The translations under genes were made by a program, and so were the position numbers. Below, piece after piece: positions 1 to 8,279 of a DNA stretch of 64,000 nucleotides. Location of the stretch: contig JAUJOZ010000001.1 in the NCBI GenBank assembly GCA_030447415.1, positions 62,001 to 126,000 of the forward strand, written 5' to 3'. The stretch is from Thermomicrobiales bacterium. GTDB taxonomy: Bacteria > Chloroflexota > Chloroflexia > Thermomicrobiales > UBA6265. How positions within the stretch are numbered: position 1 is the stretch's first letter; each line of letters starts with the position of its first letter. Under the pieces are notes generated by a model, which made no database searches, had not been told where the DNA came from, and saw only the letters and a program-made list of their open reading frames with translations.

Positions 1-2
1 GC

Positions 3-1226
3 GTCGCCATCACCGGCCTCGGGCCGATGACGCCCATCGGCAACGGGGTGGACGCGCTTTGGGAGGGGGTACGGCGGGGGGAGTCGGCGGTCCGCCGGAT
101 CAGCCGCTTCGACGCGGCCCCCTTTGCCTGTCAGGTCGCGGCCGAGGTTGACTTCGCGCCGCTCGATTTCATGGACCCGAAAAAGGCGCACCGGCTCGAC
201 CGCTTCTCGCAGTTCGCGTTAGCGTGCTCGTTGATGGCGCTTGCTGATGCGGGCCTGTCGGCCAAGGCGGCGGCGGCGGCCCGGGCGGGGATCTACACCG
301 GGTCGGCGCTGGGCGGCGTCGCCTACGCCGAGACCCAGCACGAGGTCTACCTCAGCCGCGGTATCCGGGCCGTTAGCCCGATGCTGGCGCTCTCGGTTTT
401 CGGAGGCGCGTCGTCCTGCAACGTCGCCATCGAACTAGGGCTGACCGGGCCGAGCGTGGCCAATGCCAACTCGTGCGCGTCGGGCGCGATCGCCATCGGT
501 GAAGCGGCGCGCCTGATTCAGGATGGACGCGCCGAGGTGATGCTGGCCGGCGGCGTGGAGGCGCCGCTGGCGCCCCTCACGTTCGGCTCCTTCTCCCTGA
601 TCCGGGTCCTCAGCACCCGCAACGACGACCCGGCCACTGCCAGCCGTCCCTTCGACGCCGACCGTGACGGCTTCGTCATGGCCGAAGGTGGGGCGATGTT
701 GGTGCTGGAGGACTACGATCGAGCCGTGGCGCGCGGCGCCCACGTCTACGCCGAGCTGCTTGGCTACGCCACCACCAACGACGCGCACCACATGACGGCA
801 CCCCGCCCCGACGGCGCGCAGGCGGCGCGGGCGATGACGGAGGCGCTGGCCGACGCCGGAGTCCCCGTGGACACGATCGGCTACGTCAACGCTCATGGCT
901 CGTCGACCGTCCTCAACGATTCGACCGAGTGCCGCGCTATCCGGCTCGCCCTCGGCGACCACGCCAACCGCGTCGCGGTCAGTGGCACTAAGGGCCTGCA
1001 CGCCCACGCCCTCGGCGCCACCGGCGCCATCGAAACGGCGATCACGGCCCTAGCCCTCGAGCGCGGCCACCTCCCCGGAACGGCAAACCTGCGCGACAAG
1101 GACCCGGCCTGCGACCTCGACATCGTTCCCCCCGGCGGTCGCGACGTGCACGTCTCCCACGCCGTCACCAACTCCTTCGGCTTCGGTGGGATCAACGCGA
1201 GTCTCGTCCTCGGCGTTGCGGCCTAA
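3..1226 (+). CDS. fabF: beta-ketoacyl-ACP synthase II-like, 5' end cut by window
   Basis: This enzyme condenses malonyl-ACP with an acyl-ACP in fatty acid or related polyketide chain elongation in the cytosol. The reading frame is open from base 3 (VAITGLGPMTPIG), so the true start lies just upstream of the window and the Met at 27 is internal. Counting from that Met, the nucleophile is Cys150 in NSCASG. The two catalytic histidines are His290 in NAHGSST and His327 in KGLHAHALGATG, which gives the Cys-His-His triad of the KAS I/II family. The second His sits in HAHALGA rather than the usual TGHLLGA, a small deviation. About 400 residues are seen, close to the usual 410. It may be a specialised FabF paralogue rather than the housekeeping copy, because no other fab gene is adjacent. 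The downstream transporter operon looks unrelated. Confidence 0.9.
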   Translation, partial: VAITGLGPMTPIGNGVDALWEGVRRGESAVRRISRFDAAPFACQVAAEVDFAPLDFMDPKKAHRLDRFSQFALACSLMALADAGLSAKAAAAARAGIYTGSALGGVAYAETQHEVYLSRGIRAVSPMLALSVFGGASSCNVAIELGLTGPSVANANSCASGAIAIGEAARLIQDGRAEVMLAGGVEAPLAPLTFGSFSLIRVLSTRNDDPATASRPFDADRDGFVMAEGGAMLVLEDYDRAVARGAHVYAELLGYATTNDAHHMTAPRPDGAQAARAMTEALADAGVPVDTIGYVNAHGSSTVLNDSTECRAIRLALGDHANRVAVSGTKGLHAHALGATGAIETAITALALERGHLPGTANLRDKDPACDLDIVPPGGRDVHVSHAVTNSFGFGGINASLVLGVAA

Positions 1227-1530
1227 CGTGCGATGTCCAGTCGCGTTCTATCGTCAGTGGCAGCGGCGTGGACCGGGTAGCGCCGAGGGCCGATGAGGTT
1301 TGCGTGGCGGGAGCGGTGTAGTGTTCTATCGCCGCTGCCGCTTACCCCGTGCGGTACACTCCCGCGGTCATTGGACCGCGACCGTGCGGTGCGCGGCGAT
1401 GGCTGAAGGTTTGGCGGGACGGTGCGCCGTTCCAAGGTCGGGCGGCGGCACGTTTCGGGGCCGATGTCGGCGATCGCGGTGGGGTCCTGCACCGTGGCGG
1501 TGGCGGGTTTCCCTGGGACTGCGCTAGACG
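1227..1530. other. intergenic region, no gene seen
   Basis: About 300 bp between the synthase stop and the transporter operon. I see no supported gene. The 9-mer GTTCTATCG occurs twice (1245 and 1323), and a TACACT hexamer near 1355 could be a -10 element for the downstream operon, but no matching -35 box is clear. Confidence 0.3.
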
Positions 1531-2172
1531 ATGGATCTCCTTCGCGACGCGCTCCAGTACGTCCGGGATGACCCGGATCGGTTTCGGGAGGCGCTCGGCG
1601 TTCACCTTCGATTGAGCCTGACCTCCCTCCTCCTTGCCCTCTTCATCTTCGTGCCGCTCGGCATTCTCGTGTCGCGCAGCCGGCGGCTCGGCCCGATGTT
1701 GGTCGGCGCCGTGGCGGCCGTGCGGGTCGTGCCGAGCCTGGCGGTCCTCTTCCTTCTCTTCCCGATCATGGGGCCGGGGTTCGAACCGGCGCTCGTGGCG
1801 CTGACGGTCCTGGCCGGGCCGCCGCTGGTCATCAACACCGACGCCGGGTTGCGCAACGTCGACCCCGCGATCCTCGAGAACGCGCGCGGGCTTGGGATGA
1901 ACCCGTTCCAGGTGTTCGCCCGCGTCCAGCTTCCTCTGGCGTTGCCAGTCGTGGTCGCCGGCGTGCGTACGGCTACGGTGGAGATCATCGCGAGTGCGGC
2001 GCTCGCGGCCTTGATCGGGGCCGGTGGGCTCGGCACGTTCATCTCCAGTGGGTTGACGTTAGTCGACTACCGGCTACTGCTCGTCGGGGCGATCCCCGTT
2101 ACCCTTTTGGCGTTGCTGGCGGAAACGGCGCTCGGTGGCATCGAGCGTCTCGTGACCCCGCCTGCCGCATAG
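1531..2172 (+). CDS. opuCB: osmoprotectant ABC transporter permease (OpuCB/ProW type)
   Basis: Integral membrane permease of a glycine betaine/choline/carnitine-type importer. The 213 residues contain five to six hydrophobic segments. The permease loop that contacts the ATPase is visible as ENARGLGMNPFQVF followed by the LPLALP segment at about residues 115-140. IGAGGLGTFI near residue 163 is also typical of the family. It is the first gene of a same-strand cluster with the binding protein (2255), the ATPase (3488) and a second permease (4555). That arrangement, with two short permeases and a periplasmic-type binding protein, matches OpuC/YehWXYZ systems. The substrate cannot be told from sequence. 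No strong Shine-Dalgarno precedes the ATG, but the alignment with family N-termini favours this start. Confidence 0.9.
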   Translation: MDLLRDALQYVRDDPDRFREALGVHLRLSLTSLLLALFIFVPLGILVSRSRRLGPMLVGAVAAVRVVPSLAVLFLLFPIMGPGFEPALVALTVLAGPPLVINTDAGLRNVDPAILENARGLGMNPFQVFARVQLPLALPVVVAGVRTATVEIIASAALAALIGAGGLGTFISSGLTLVDYRLLLVGAIPVTLLALLAETALGGIERLVTPPAA

Positions 2173-2254
2173 GCATCGGGCGCGCGATGCCGGACCGCGG
2201 CCCGGTGACGGCCCCGGATCGGTCGTTGTTCGGTTCAAGGAGGGATCCTTTGCC

Positions 2255-3259
2255 ATGGTAACGCGACGGACGTTCGTCAAGGGGGCGGTGGTCGCCCCAG
2301 TGCTCGGGTCGACGCTACTTGCCGCCCCCCGCCGATTGCGCGCCCAGGACGGCGAGCCGGTGCGCATCGGCTCCAAGGACTTCACCGAGCAGTTCATCCT
2401 GGCCGAGATGTACGGGCTGTTGCTGGAGAACGCCGACATCCCGGTCGAGCGCAACCTCAACCTCGGCGGTTCCGGCGTCGCCCACGAGGCGCTCACCAAC
2501 GGCGAGATTGACCTGTATCCCGAGTACACCGGCACCGCGTACACGGTCCTCCTCGGTCTGACCTTCCCGCCGACGATGGAGGGAACGCCGGCCGCGGCGA
2601 CGCCGGACGCCGCGACGGAGGCCGAGGGCACCCCCGGCGTCGCCGCCATCAGTGCCCTCGACCAGGAGGTCTACCGGATCGTCGCCGACGAGTACAAGCA
2701 GCAGTTCGATCTCGTCTGGCTGGAGCAGTCGCCGTTCAACGACAACCAGGCAATCGCGGTCAAGCGCTCCTTCTCCGAGGAGCGGGGCGTCACCACGCTC
2801 TCCCAACTGGCCGAGATCGCGGGCGAGTTGACGATCTCGGCGCCGAGCGACTTCGCTGAGCGAGAAGACGGGTTGCTCGGTCTCCGGCGAGTCTACGGTG
2901 GTGGCTTCAACGACATCGAGCTACTGGCAGTAGCGCCTGAGCTGAAGTACCAGGCGATCGAGGAGGATGACGCCGAGGTGGTGCTCGCCTTCGGCACCGA
3001 TCCCCAGATCGCAGACCTCGACCTCGTCGTTCTCCAGGACGACAAGGGGCTCTTCCCGCCGGGCCATGTTGCGCCGGTGGTGCGGCAGGAGACACTCGAC
3101 GCCTACCCGGAGCTCGCGGAGACGCTCAATACGCTCGCCCCGCTCCTGACAGGCGAAGTCATGATCGGGCTCAACGCCCAGGTCGCCATCGAGGGGGAGG
3201 AGGCGGCGGATGTCGCTCGGTTGTTCCTCCAAGAGCAGGGTCTGATCCCCGCCGAGTAG
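2255..3259 (+). CDS. opuCC: Tat-exported osmoprotectant-binding protein of the ABC importer
   Basis: Extracytoplasmic solute-binding protein that would deliver a quaternary ammonium compound to the neighbouring permeases. A strong ribosome site AAGGAGGG lies at 2237-2244, ten bases before the ATG. The N-terminus carries a twin-arginine signal (TRRTFVKG, residues 3-10) followed by a hydrophobic stretch and a small-residue cleavage region near residue 30. The mature start VRIGSKDFTEQ and the segments LNLGGSGVAHEAL and DLYPEYTGTAY are classic for OpuCC/OsmF proteins. Residues 109-130 form a low-complexity Thr/Pro/Ala insert (for example TPAAATPDAA) that family members usually lack; such inserts are common in secreted proteins of this lineage. 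It lies between the first permease and the ATPase. Ligand specificity is unknown. Confidence 0.92.
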   Translation: MVTRRTFVKGAVVAPVLGSTLLAAPRRLRAQDGEPVRIGSKDFTEQFILAEMYGLLLENADIPVERNLNLGGSGVAHEALTNGEIDLYPEYTGTAYTVLLGLTFPPTMEGTPAAATPDAATEAEGTPGVAAISALDQEVYRIVADEYKQQFDLVWLEQSPFNDNQAIAVKRSFSEERGVTTLSQLAEIAGELTISAPSDFAEREDGLLGLRRVYGGGFNDIELLAVAPELKYQAIEEDDAEVVLAFGTDPQIADLDLVVLQDDKGLFPPGHVAPVVRQETLDAYPELAETLNTLAPLLTGEVMIGLNAQVAIEGEEAADVARLFLQEQGLIPAE

Positions 3260-3487
3260 CCGGCGACTGGATCCCCGCGTCGGCGCGAGCCACGCCTCGC
3301 CCGCTTCCCGACCCCGACGCCGTGACTCGGGAACGGGCGGGGCGTCGCACGCAACGCCCCTGCGACGGCACGCTCCCGCCTGCCGCCACGATGACCCAAC
3401 GCCACGCTCCCGCGCGCCGGGCGGGCGGGACAGCACCAGGGGTGTCCCATCACCACGACCAGCGACCAGACCGGTGCCCACCCACCC

Positions 3488-4501
3488 GTGCGTTCGGGCG
3501 GCAGCGCGATCGAGTTCGACCACGTCTCGAAGGCGTTCCCCGGCGCCGTCCGGGCCGCCGTCGACGATGTGTCGCTGCGGGTCGAGCCGGGGCAGCTCGT
3601 CGTCCTGCTCGGTCCCTCGGGCTGTGGTAAGACGACCCTGCTCAAGTTGACCAACCGCCTCTACGAGCCGACCGCCGGCCGGATCACGATGGACGGCACG
3701 GACATCCAATCGCTGCCGGCGCCGGCGCTCCGCCGCCGCATCGGCTACGTCATTCAGCAGGCTGGACTCTTCCCCCATATGCGGGTCGCCGACAACGTTG
3801 CCGTCGTCCCCCGGTTGCTGAAGTGGGACAAGCGGCGCGTTGACCGGCGCGTCGACGAGTTGCTCGACTTGGTCGGACTACCGCCGGCGGAGTACCGGCG
3901 GCGCTACCCGGCCCAGCTGTCCGGCGGCGAGCAGCAGCGGGTCGGCCTGGCCCGCGCGATGGCGGCGGACCCGACGACGCTGCTGATGGACGAGCCGTTC
4001 GGCGCGCTTGACGCGATCACCCGGGCGCGGTTGCAGGACGAGTTGCGCCGCATCCACGTGCGCTTCGGCCAAACGGTGCTCTTCGTCACCCACGACATCG
4101 AGGAGGCGGTCCGCCTTGCCGATCGGATCGTCGTCATGCGGACCGGGAAGGTGGTGCAGTTCGACGAGCCGATGCGGATCGTCATGGAGCCGGCCGACGC
4201 CTTCGTCGCCGACCTCGTCGGCGCCGGAGACGTGCTGCGCCGCCTCAGCCTGCTGCCGACCGCGGCGGCCGCGCAACCACTCGCCGGCTCCGGGCCGACC
4301 GCCGGCGAGCCGACCGTGCCCCGCTCCGCGTCGTTGCGAATCGCCTTAGGCGTCCTGCTGGAAAGCCGCTCGCCTCGCGTGGTCGTCGTCGACGAGGACG
4401 CGCGGCCCGTCGGTCTCCTCGACCTTCGCGCCATCCAGGCGGCAGGCGCGGCAGACATGACCGGCGCCGTGCGACCCGGATCGCTTGCCGCGTCGCCTTA
4501 G
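3488..4501 (+). CDS. opuCA: osmoprotectant ABC transporter ATPase with CBS tail
   Basis: Cytosolic ATPase powering the importer. From the GTG at 3488, Walker A is GPSGCGKTT (residues 42-50), the ABC signature LSGGEQQR is at 144-151, and Walker B LLMDEP is at 165-170, followed by the H-loop in FVTHDIEEA. After the nucleotide-binding domain (to about residue 240) there is a Pro/Ala linker and one CBS-like motif (RVVVVDEDARPVGLLDL, about 295-312). In the relatives CBS modules sense ionic strength or adenine nucleotides. The frame stays open upstream to about 3449 and would encode a plausible ITTTSDQTGAHPP extension beginning at ATC, so the true start is uncertain. It lies 46 bp ahead of the second permease's first possible start. 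Confidence 0.9.
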   Translation: MRSGGSAIEFDHVSKAFPGAVRAAVDDVSLRVEPGQLVVLLGPSGCGKTTLLKLTNRLYEPTAGRITMDGTDIQSLPAPALRRRIGYVIQQAGLFPHMRVADNVAVVPRLLKWDKRRVDRRVDELLDLVGLPPAEYRRRYPAQLSGGEQQRVGLARAMAADPTTLLMDEPFGALDAITRARLQDELRRIHVRFGQTVLFVTHDIEEAVRLADRIVVMRTGKVVQFDEPMRIVMEPADAFVADLVGAGDVLRRLSLLPTAAAAQPLAGSGPTAGEPTVPRSASLRIALGVLLESRSPRVVVVDEDARPVGLLDLRAIQAAGAADMTGAVRPGSLAASP

Positions 4502-4519
4502 CGGGCCCCGCTCTGCCAA

Positions 4520-4546
4520 CCCTGGGAGAGGGAGAGGGGGTGAGGG
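4520..4546. repeat. GGGAGAGGG...GGTGAGGG type intergenic repeat
   Basis: The spacer between the ATPase and the second permease is CCCTGGGAGAGGGAGAGGG followed by GGTGAGGG. Sequences of this kind recur between genes in many unrelated high-GC bacteria. Here it also supplies the purine-rich stretch that probably serves as ribosome site for the next gene. Recognition is from memory of similar repeats, not from a search. Confidence 0.4.
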
Positions 4547-4554
4547 CTTCTCCC

Positions 4555-5208
4555 ATGAGCCTCGACTACCTGTTCGAACACTGGCGGCGGGTGCTGGAAC
4601 TGGCGATCGACCACCTTGTGCTGGCCGGCTCCGTGATCGCGATCGCACTCGTTATTGCCGTCCCGCTCGGCGTACTGACGGCCCGCATCCGACCGCTCAC
4701 GTTACCGGTGTTTGGGCTGCTCAGCGCGCTGTACACGGTGCCGAGCCTCGCCTTCCTGGCGCTGCTGATCCCGTCGGTGGGCATCGGCCGGCGAAACGCA
4801 CTGGTGGTCCTCACCGCCTACGCTCAGATCTTCCTGGTCCGCAACATCGTGGCGGGGTTGCGTGGGGTGGACCCGGCCACCCTGGAGGCCGCGCGCGGTC
4901 TCGGGCTGACCCCCTGGCAGGTCTTCCGACAGGTGCGATGGCCGCTGGCGCTGCCGGTGATCACGGCCGGGGTTCGCACCGCCTTCGTGACGACGATCAG
5001 CTTGGCCACGGTGGCGGCCTGGATCGGTGCCGGTGGGTTGGGGACGCTGCTGTTCACGGGCCTCGCCCGCGGAAAGCACGGGTCCTCCCAGATCCTGGCC
5101 GGAACGGTCGCCATCACTGCCCTGGCCATCCTCGCGGATCTCATCCTGCGCTTGCTGGAGCGCCTCACCGCCGCCGCTCGCGCCGACCGCGCCGCCCAGG
5201 AACGGTAG
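4555..5208 (+). CDS. opuCD: osmoprotectant ABC transporter permease, second subunit
   Basis: Second membrane permease of the same importer. The protein has 217 residues from the ATG at 4555; a GTG at 4540 would add five residues but sits too close to the purine-rich ribosome site. It has about five hydrophobic segments and the loop motif EAARGLGLTPWQVFRQVRWP (about residues 110-129), closely paralleling the loop of the first permease. AWIGAGGLGTLLFTGL is shared with OpuC permeases. The C-terminus ends in a charged tail (ERLTAAARADRAAQER). The gene closes the four-gene cluster; 240 bp of non-coding sequence follow. The two permeases probably form a heterodimer. Confidence 0.9.
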   Translation: MSLDYLFEHWRRVLELAIDHLVLAGSVIAIALVIAVPLGVLTARIRPLTLPVFGLLSALYTVPSLAFLALLIPSVGIGRRNALVVLTAYAQIFLVRNIVAGLRGVDPATLEAARGLGLTPWQVFRQVRWPLALPVITAGVRTAFVTTISLATVAAWIGAGGLGTLLFTGLARGKHGSSQILAGTVAITALAILADLILRLLERLTAAARADRAAQER

Positions 5209-5447
5209 GCGGACGTTCCCGCCCCCAGCATCCGGTCGAGAACGCTCGCCGCCTTCGCGCGACTCCGGTGTGCCGGGAGTGGCCGCCACGCGGACCGGCT
5301 CCCCGAAGGCGGGGGACCGGGGACCGGCGACGGGGATCACGATGCGAAACGCACGGACGGTGACGGACGGTGCCGACATCGTGCGTATAATCCGGAGCAG
5401 CCCACTGTTACCCCGGCCGTGCGGACCACGCGTGATCCCGGGACGCC

Positions 5448-6399
5448 ATGGCCCTCCTCCGATGTCTCAGGCTCGCCACGAGAGCGGCGGTACTCACCCC
5501 AATGGTGTCGGCCATCGTCGTCGCCGGCGGGGTGACGGCGGTGCTCGCCTACATCGTCCTCCCGTCGCGCAACGCCGATCCGGACATCGTGCGCCGGGCG
5601 CCTCGTGGCACCGTCATCGCCGCCCCCAACGGGGCTTGCCGGGGCAACGGGCGTGCCGACGACCGAGCCACGGCCGGTGACCGCGATGACGCCGGTCGCC
5701 GAGGCGGCGCTGGCCGATGTGCCGCGTTCCCCGACCCAAGCCGCCGATGCGAGCGCGCCCGCTCCCGGGCCGACGCCGACCGCACGGGTGATCCGGCTCC
5801 TCGTGCCCGAGCCGAGCCCCACGCCCCGCGTCATTGCGCTGCGACCCGGGGGCGATGCCCGGGTGACTCCGACCGCTGAGGCGCTGGCCGCGCCGGCCAC
5901 CGGACTCCCGGACCCTCCGGCGTTGGCGCCGACCGCGACCGCGTCCGCCGTCTGGCCGCCCCCGGCGACTGTCCTGGCTGCAACGGGGACCGCCACGGCC
6001 ACCCTGGTAGTGGCGCGCGCGACGGGCACCAGCGTGCCGGCGTCATTGCCGACTGCGACCACAATGCCTACAACGATTCCAGTCACGGCAAATCCGACCG
6101 CGGCGTCGGTGCCGCCGACGCGGACGCCCACGGTAACCGCCACGCCGGTTTCACTCGCCACGGTGACCGCTATTGCCACGACCGCTCCCACCGCGACGAC
6201 GATCGTCCGGCCGACGGCGACGGCGACGAAGGCGCCGCGGACGACCAGCACGCCGCGGCCGACCAAGACGCCAGTGTTAGTCCCGCCCACCCCCGCCCTC
6301 GTCCCGCCGCCGGCTAGCACCCCCCGGTCAACCGACACCCGCGTGCCGGCGCCGGACCCGACGGACACGCCAAGACCGACGCGCGATCCGCGGCCGTAG
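5448..6399 (+). pseudogene. membrane-anchored Pro/Thr/Ala-rich surface protein, frameshifted
   Basis: The gene starts in one frame with a basic N-terminus and one transmembrane helix (MALLRCLRLATRAA, then TPMVSAIVVAGGVTAVLAYI), reading to about APNG near 5630. From about 5640 the coherent frame is shifted by one base and continues as ATGVPTTEPRPVTAMTPV to the stop at 6397-6399. The second part is almost entirely Pro, Thr, Ala, Ser and Val with recurrent TPT/TAT steps, typical of an extended cell-surface stalk. No catalytic domain is visible, so function is unknown. The shift may be a real mutation or a sequencing error; the long open second frame with the same composition as other secreted proteins argues that the gene was recently intact. 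The neighbours are unrelated. Confidence 0.6.
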
Positions 6400-6469
6400 G
6401 TCTTGGGCGGGGGTCCGGGGTCAGGCGGCGGCGTTCCGCTGCCCGCCTCCTGTCTGGGGTCGTTTCTGC

Positions 6470-7732
6470 CTACAGCTGACCGGCGAGCGTCACCCCCGTG
6501 TCCCGACCGGCAGCGGCGAGCGCGAGGAGGACACCTTCCACCAGGCCGTAGGCGCCGGCGAGCATCATGTCGCCGTGAGGCGCGGCCTCGTGGTAGCCGA
6601 GGGAGCGGGCGAGGCCGCGGTTCGGGCCGGTCACCGCGACGAAGCGGAACGGCCCGACGCGACGGTAGTCCTGGTCAAGGGCAGCGCCGTGGCCGTCGAA
6701 GTCACGCCGGAACGTCGTGCCATCAATGGTGCCGGCGCATAGGCGCTCGACCAGGTCGGCGATGATCGGTGCGTTGATGCCGCCGGTATGGTGCTCGAAC
6801 AGGCCGTAGAGGCGGCGCCCACGCACCAGCACGGCGAAGGTGTGCATGTTGCCGACGTTGACCAGGATGGCGCCCTCTTGGGCGGCGCGGGCCACGACCG
6901 GATCGCCGAGCGGACCGAGCACAGCGGCCGCTCCCGTGTCCATCACGTACGCTCCCGGCACGGTCTCGCGGACCGAGGCCATCCGCGTCATGCCGGGTGG
7001 CGGTTCGCGCCCCGGACCGTAAACGGTGCCCGCGAGGTCGCCGCCGCCCTTGAGCAGAGCCTGCAGGTAGGCGAAGCGAACGAGGTTGTGCACGGAGTCG
7101 CCGGCGGCCGTGGTGGCGTTTGACGGCGGACCGGATGACCGATTCGACGCCGGATGTGGCGGACCAACCTCGTCTTGGATGGCGAGGGGGTCGCCGTGGT
7201 CTTGCACCGCGACGGCCACGACCGCCGGTAGCTCCACCTCGAAGGCGGCCAGCGCGGCGCGAAGGCTGTTGATGTCCACGTCCCTTGTCTCGACGGTCAC
7301 CGCGCCAGGGAGCGGGTCGTCCCGGAGCACCACGCCCATCGCCGCCACGCGTGCGGGGTCATTGTGGAGGGTGCGGGCGGCGGCGGACGTGGCCGTGAGG
7401 GGCAGCCCGGCGGCAACATGGTCCCGCGCCGCGGCCGTCGACTCGCCCCCACCCATGAGGGAGCCGGTGAGATGCACCGGCCGGCCGGCCCCGGTGGCGG
7501 CGCGGATGCGCCGACCGACGATCTGCGTCTGCGACGGCAGCACCAGCTTGAAGCAGTTCTCGGGCGTCCTGGTGCTGTCGTACACCAGGATGTCCTGCGT
7601 GCCGGCGCCCACGTCGAGCGCGAGGATGCGCAGTGGCGCGGGGCCGCCGTCGGCGCCGGTATCCTGGTGGCCGGGGTGGTGGGGCGGCAACGCGGCTCCT
7701 ACGCTGGGCGACTCGATCGGCAAGCGAGGCAA
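6470..7732 (-). CDS. DUF1786 family protein
   Basis: Cytosolic protein of about 420 residues in a family once labelled as putative pyruvate formate-lyase activating enzyme, with no confirmed activity. The hallmark is DVGAGTQDILVYD at residues 40-52, which resembles the phosphate-binding loop of the ASKHA (actin/hexokinase) fold. A second glycine-rich strand VNVGNMHTF and the segment HHTGGIN further on support this fold. The start is uncertain: the frame opens with a TTG at 7732, and the first 30 residues (rich in Pro, Gly and His) are probably not conserved. It runs against its right-hand neighbour glpD and is followed on its left by the convergent surface-protein gene. Nothing in the context gives a pathway. 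Confidence 0.75.
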   Translation of the reverse strand: MPRLPIESPSVGAALPPHHPGHQDTGADGGPAPLRILALDVGAGTQDILVYDSTRTPENCFKLVLPSQTQIVGRRIRAATGAGRPVHLTGSLMGGGESTAAARDHVAAGLPLTATSAAARTLHNDPARVAAMGVVLRDDPLPGAVTVETRDVDINSLRAALAAFEVELPAVVAVAVQDHGDPLAIQDEVGPPHPASNRSSGPPSNATTAAGDSVHNLVRFAYLQALLKGGGDLAGTVYGPGREPPPGMTRMASVRETVPGAYVMDTGAAAVLGPLGDPVVARAAQEGAILVNVGNMHTFAVLVRGRRLYGLFEHHTGGINAPIIADLVERLCAGTIDGTTFRRDFDGHGAALDQDYRRVGPFRFVAVTGPNRGLARSLGYHEAAPHGDMMLAGAYGLVEGVLLALAAAGRDTGVTLAGQL

Positions 7733-8279
7733 AGCCTAGCACCGCTGCGTCGTAGTAGGCATGCCCCTCGACGCCGAGCGGTCCCTCCACGGACGCGCCG
7801 GGCTTGGCTGTCCAAGCTTGGCTGGTGGGGCGCAGCGGGCAGGCGTGAGCACGTTCGCCACATCCGACGAGCGCCGCGCGGGGACCCGGCTTCGGCCGCC
7901 GTAATCGGGCCATGTGGCGACCGTGCCGTTCATACCCAGACGGGGGGCACCACACTCGGGTGCGCCCCCGCCGGTGGGAGGAGGAGCTCGTCCCCGCCGT
8001 GGCGGCGAAGTGCGAAGGCTCGTGTATCCTTGCTAAGCGCCCTCGGCGTGGACGTGCCTCACCTGCCCGGCGTAGTTGTGGTGCTACGGACAGGCCGCGG
8101 CGACGGGATCACCCGGACGCTCGTGCTGGCCGCACTGGCGAGGCGTCGAGGATGGCGCAGGGGCGAGTCGTGCATGTCCCTCGACGCCGCCCCGAGTGCG
8201 CGATACGGCAGGAAGCGCCGCTCGCGCTCGTCTGGTTTCTTGACTCCTCGACGCCTTCTCCTCGATGAAGGATCGCACC
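7733..8279. other. intergenic region with one G/C hairpin
   Basis: About 550 bp between the divergent DUF1786 gene and glpD. No gene is supported. A hairpin at 7942-7969 (GGGGGCACC pairing with GGTGC..CCCCC around a short loop, with a two-base bulge) is the only structure I see. It lacks a T-run and its role is unknown. The glpD promoter probably lies here but I cannot place it. Confidence 0.3.
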
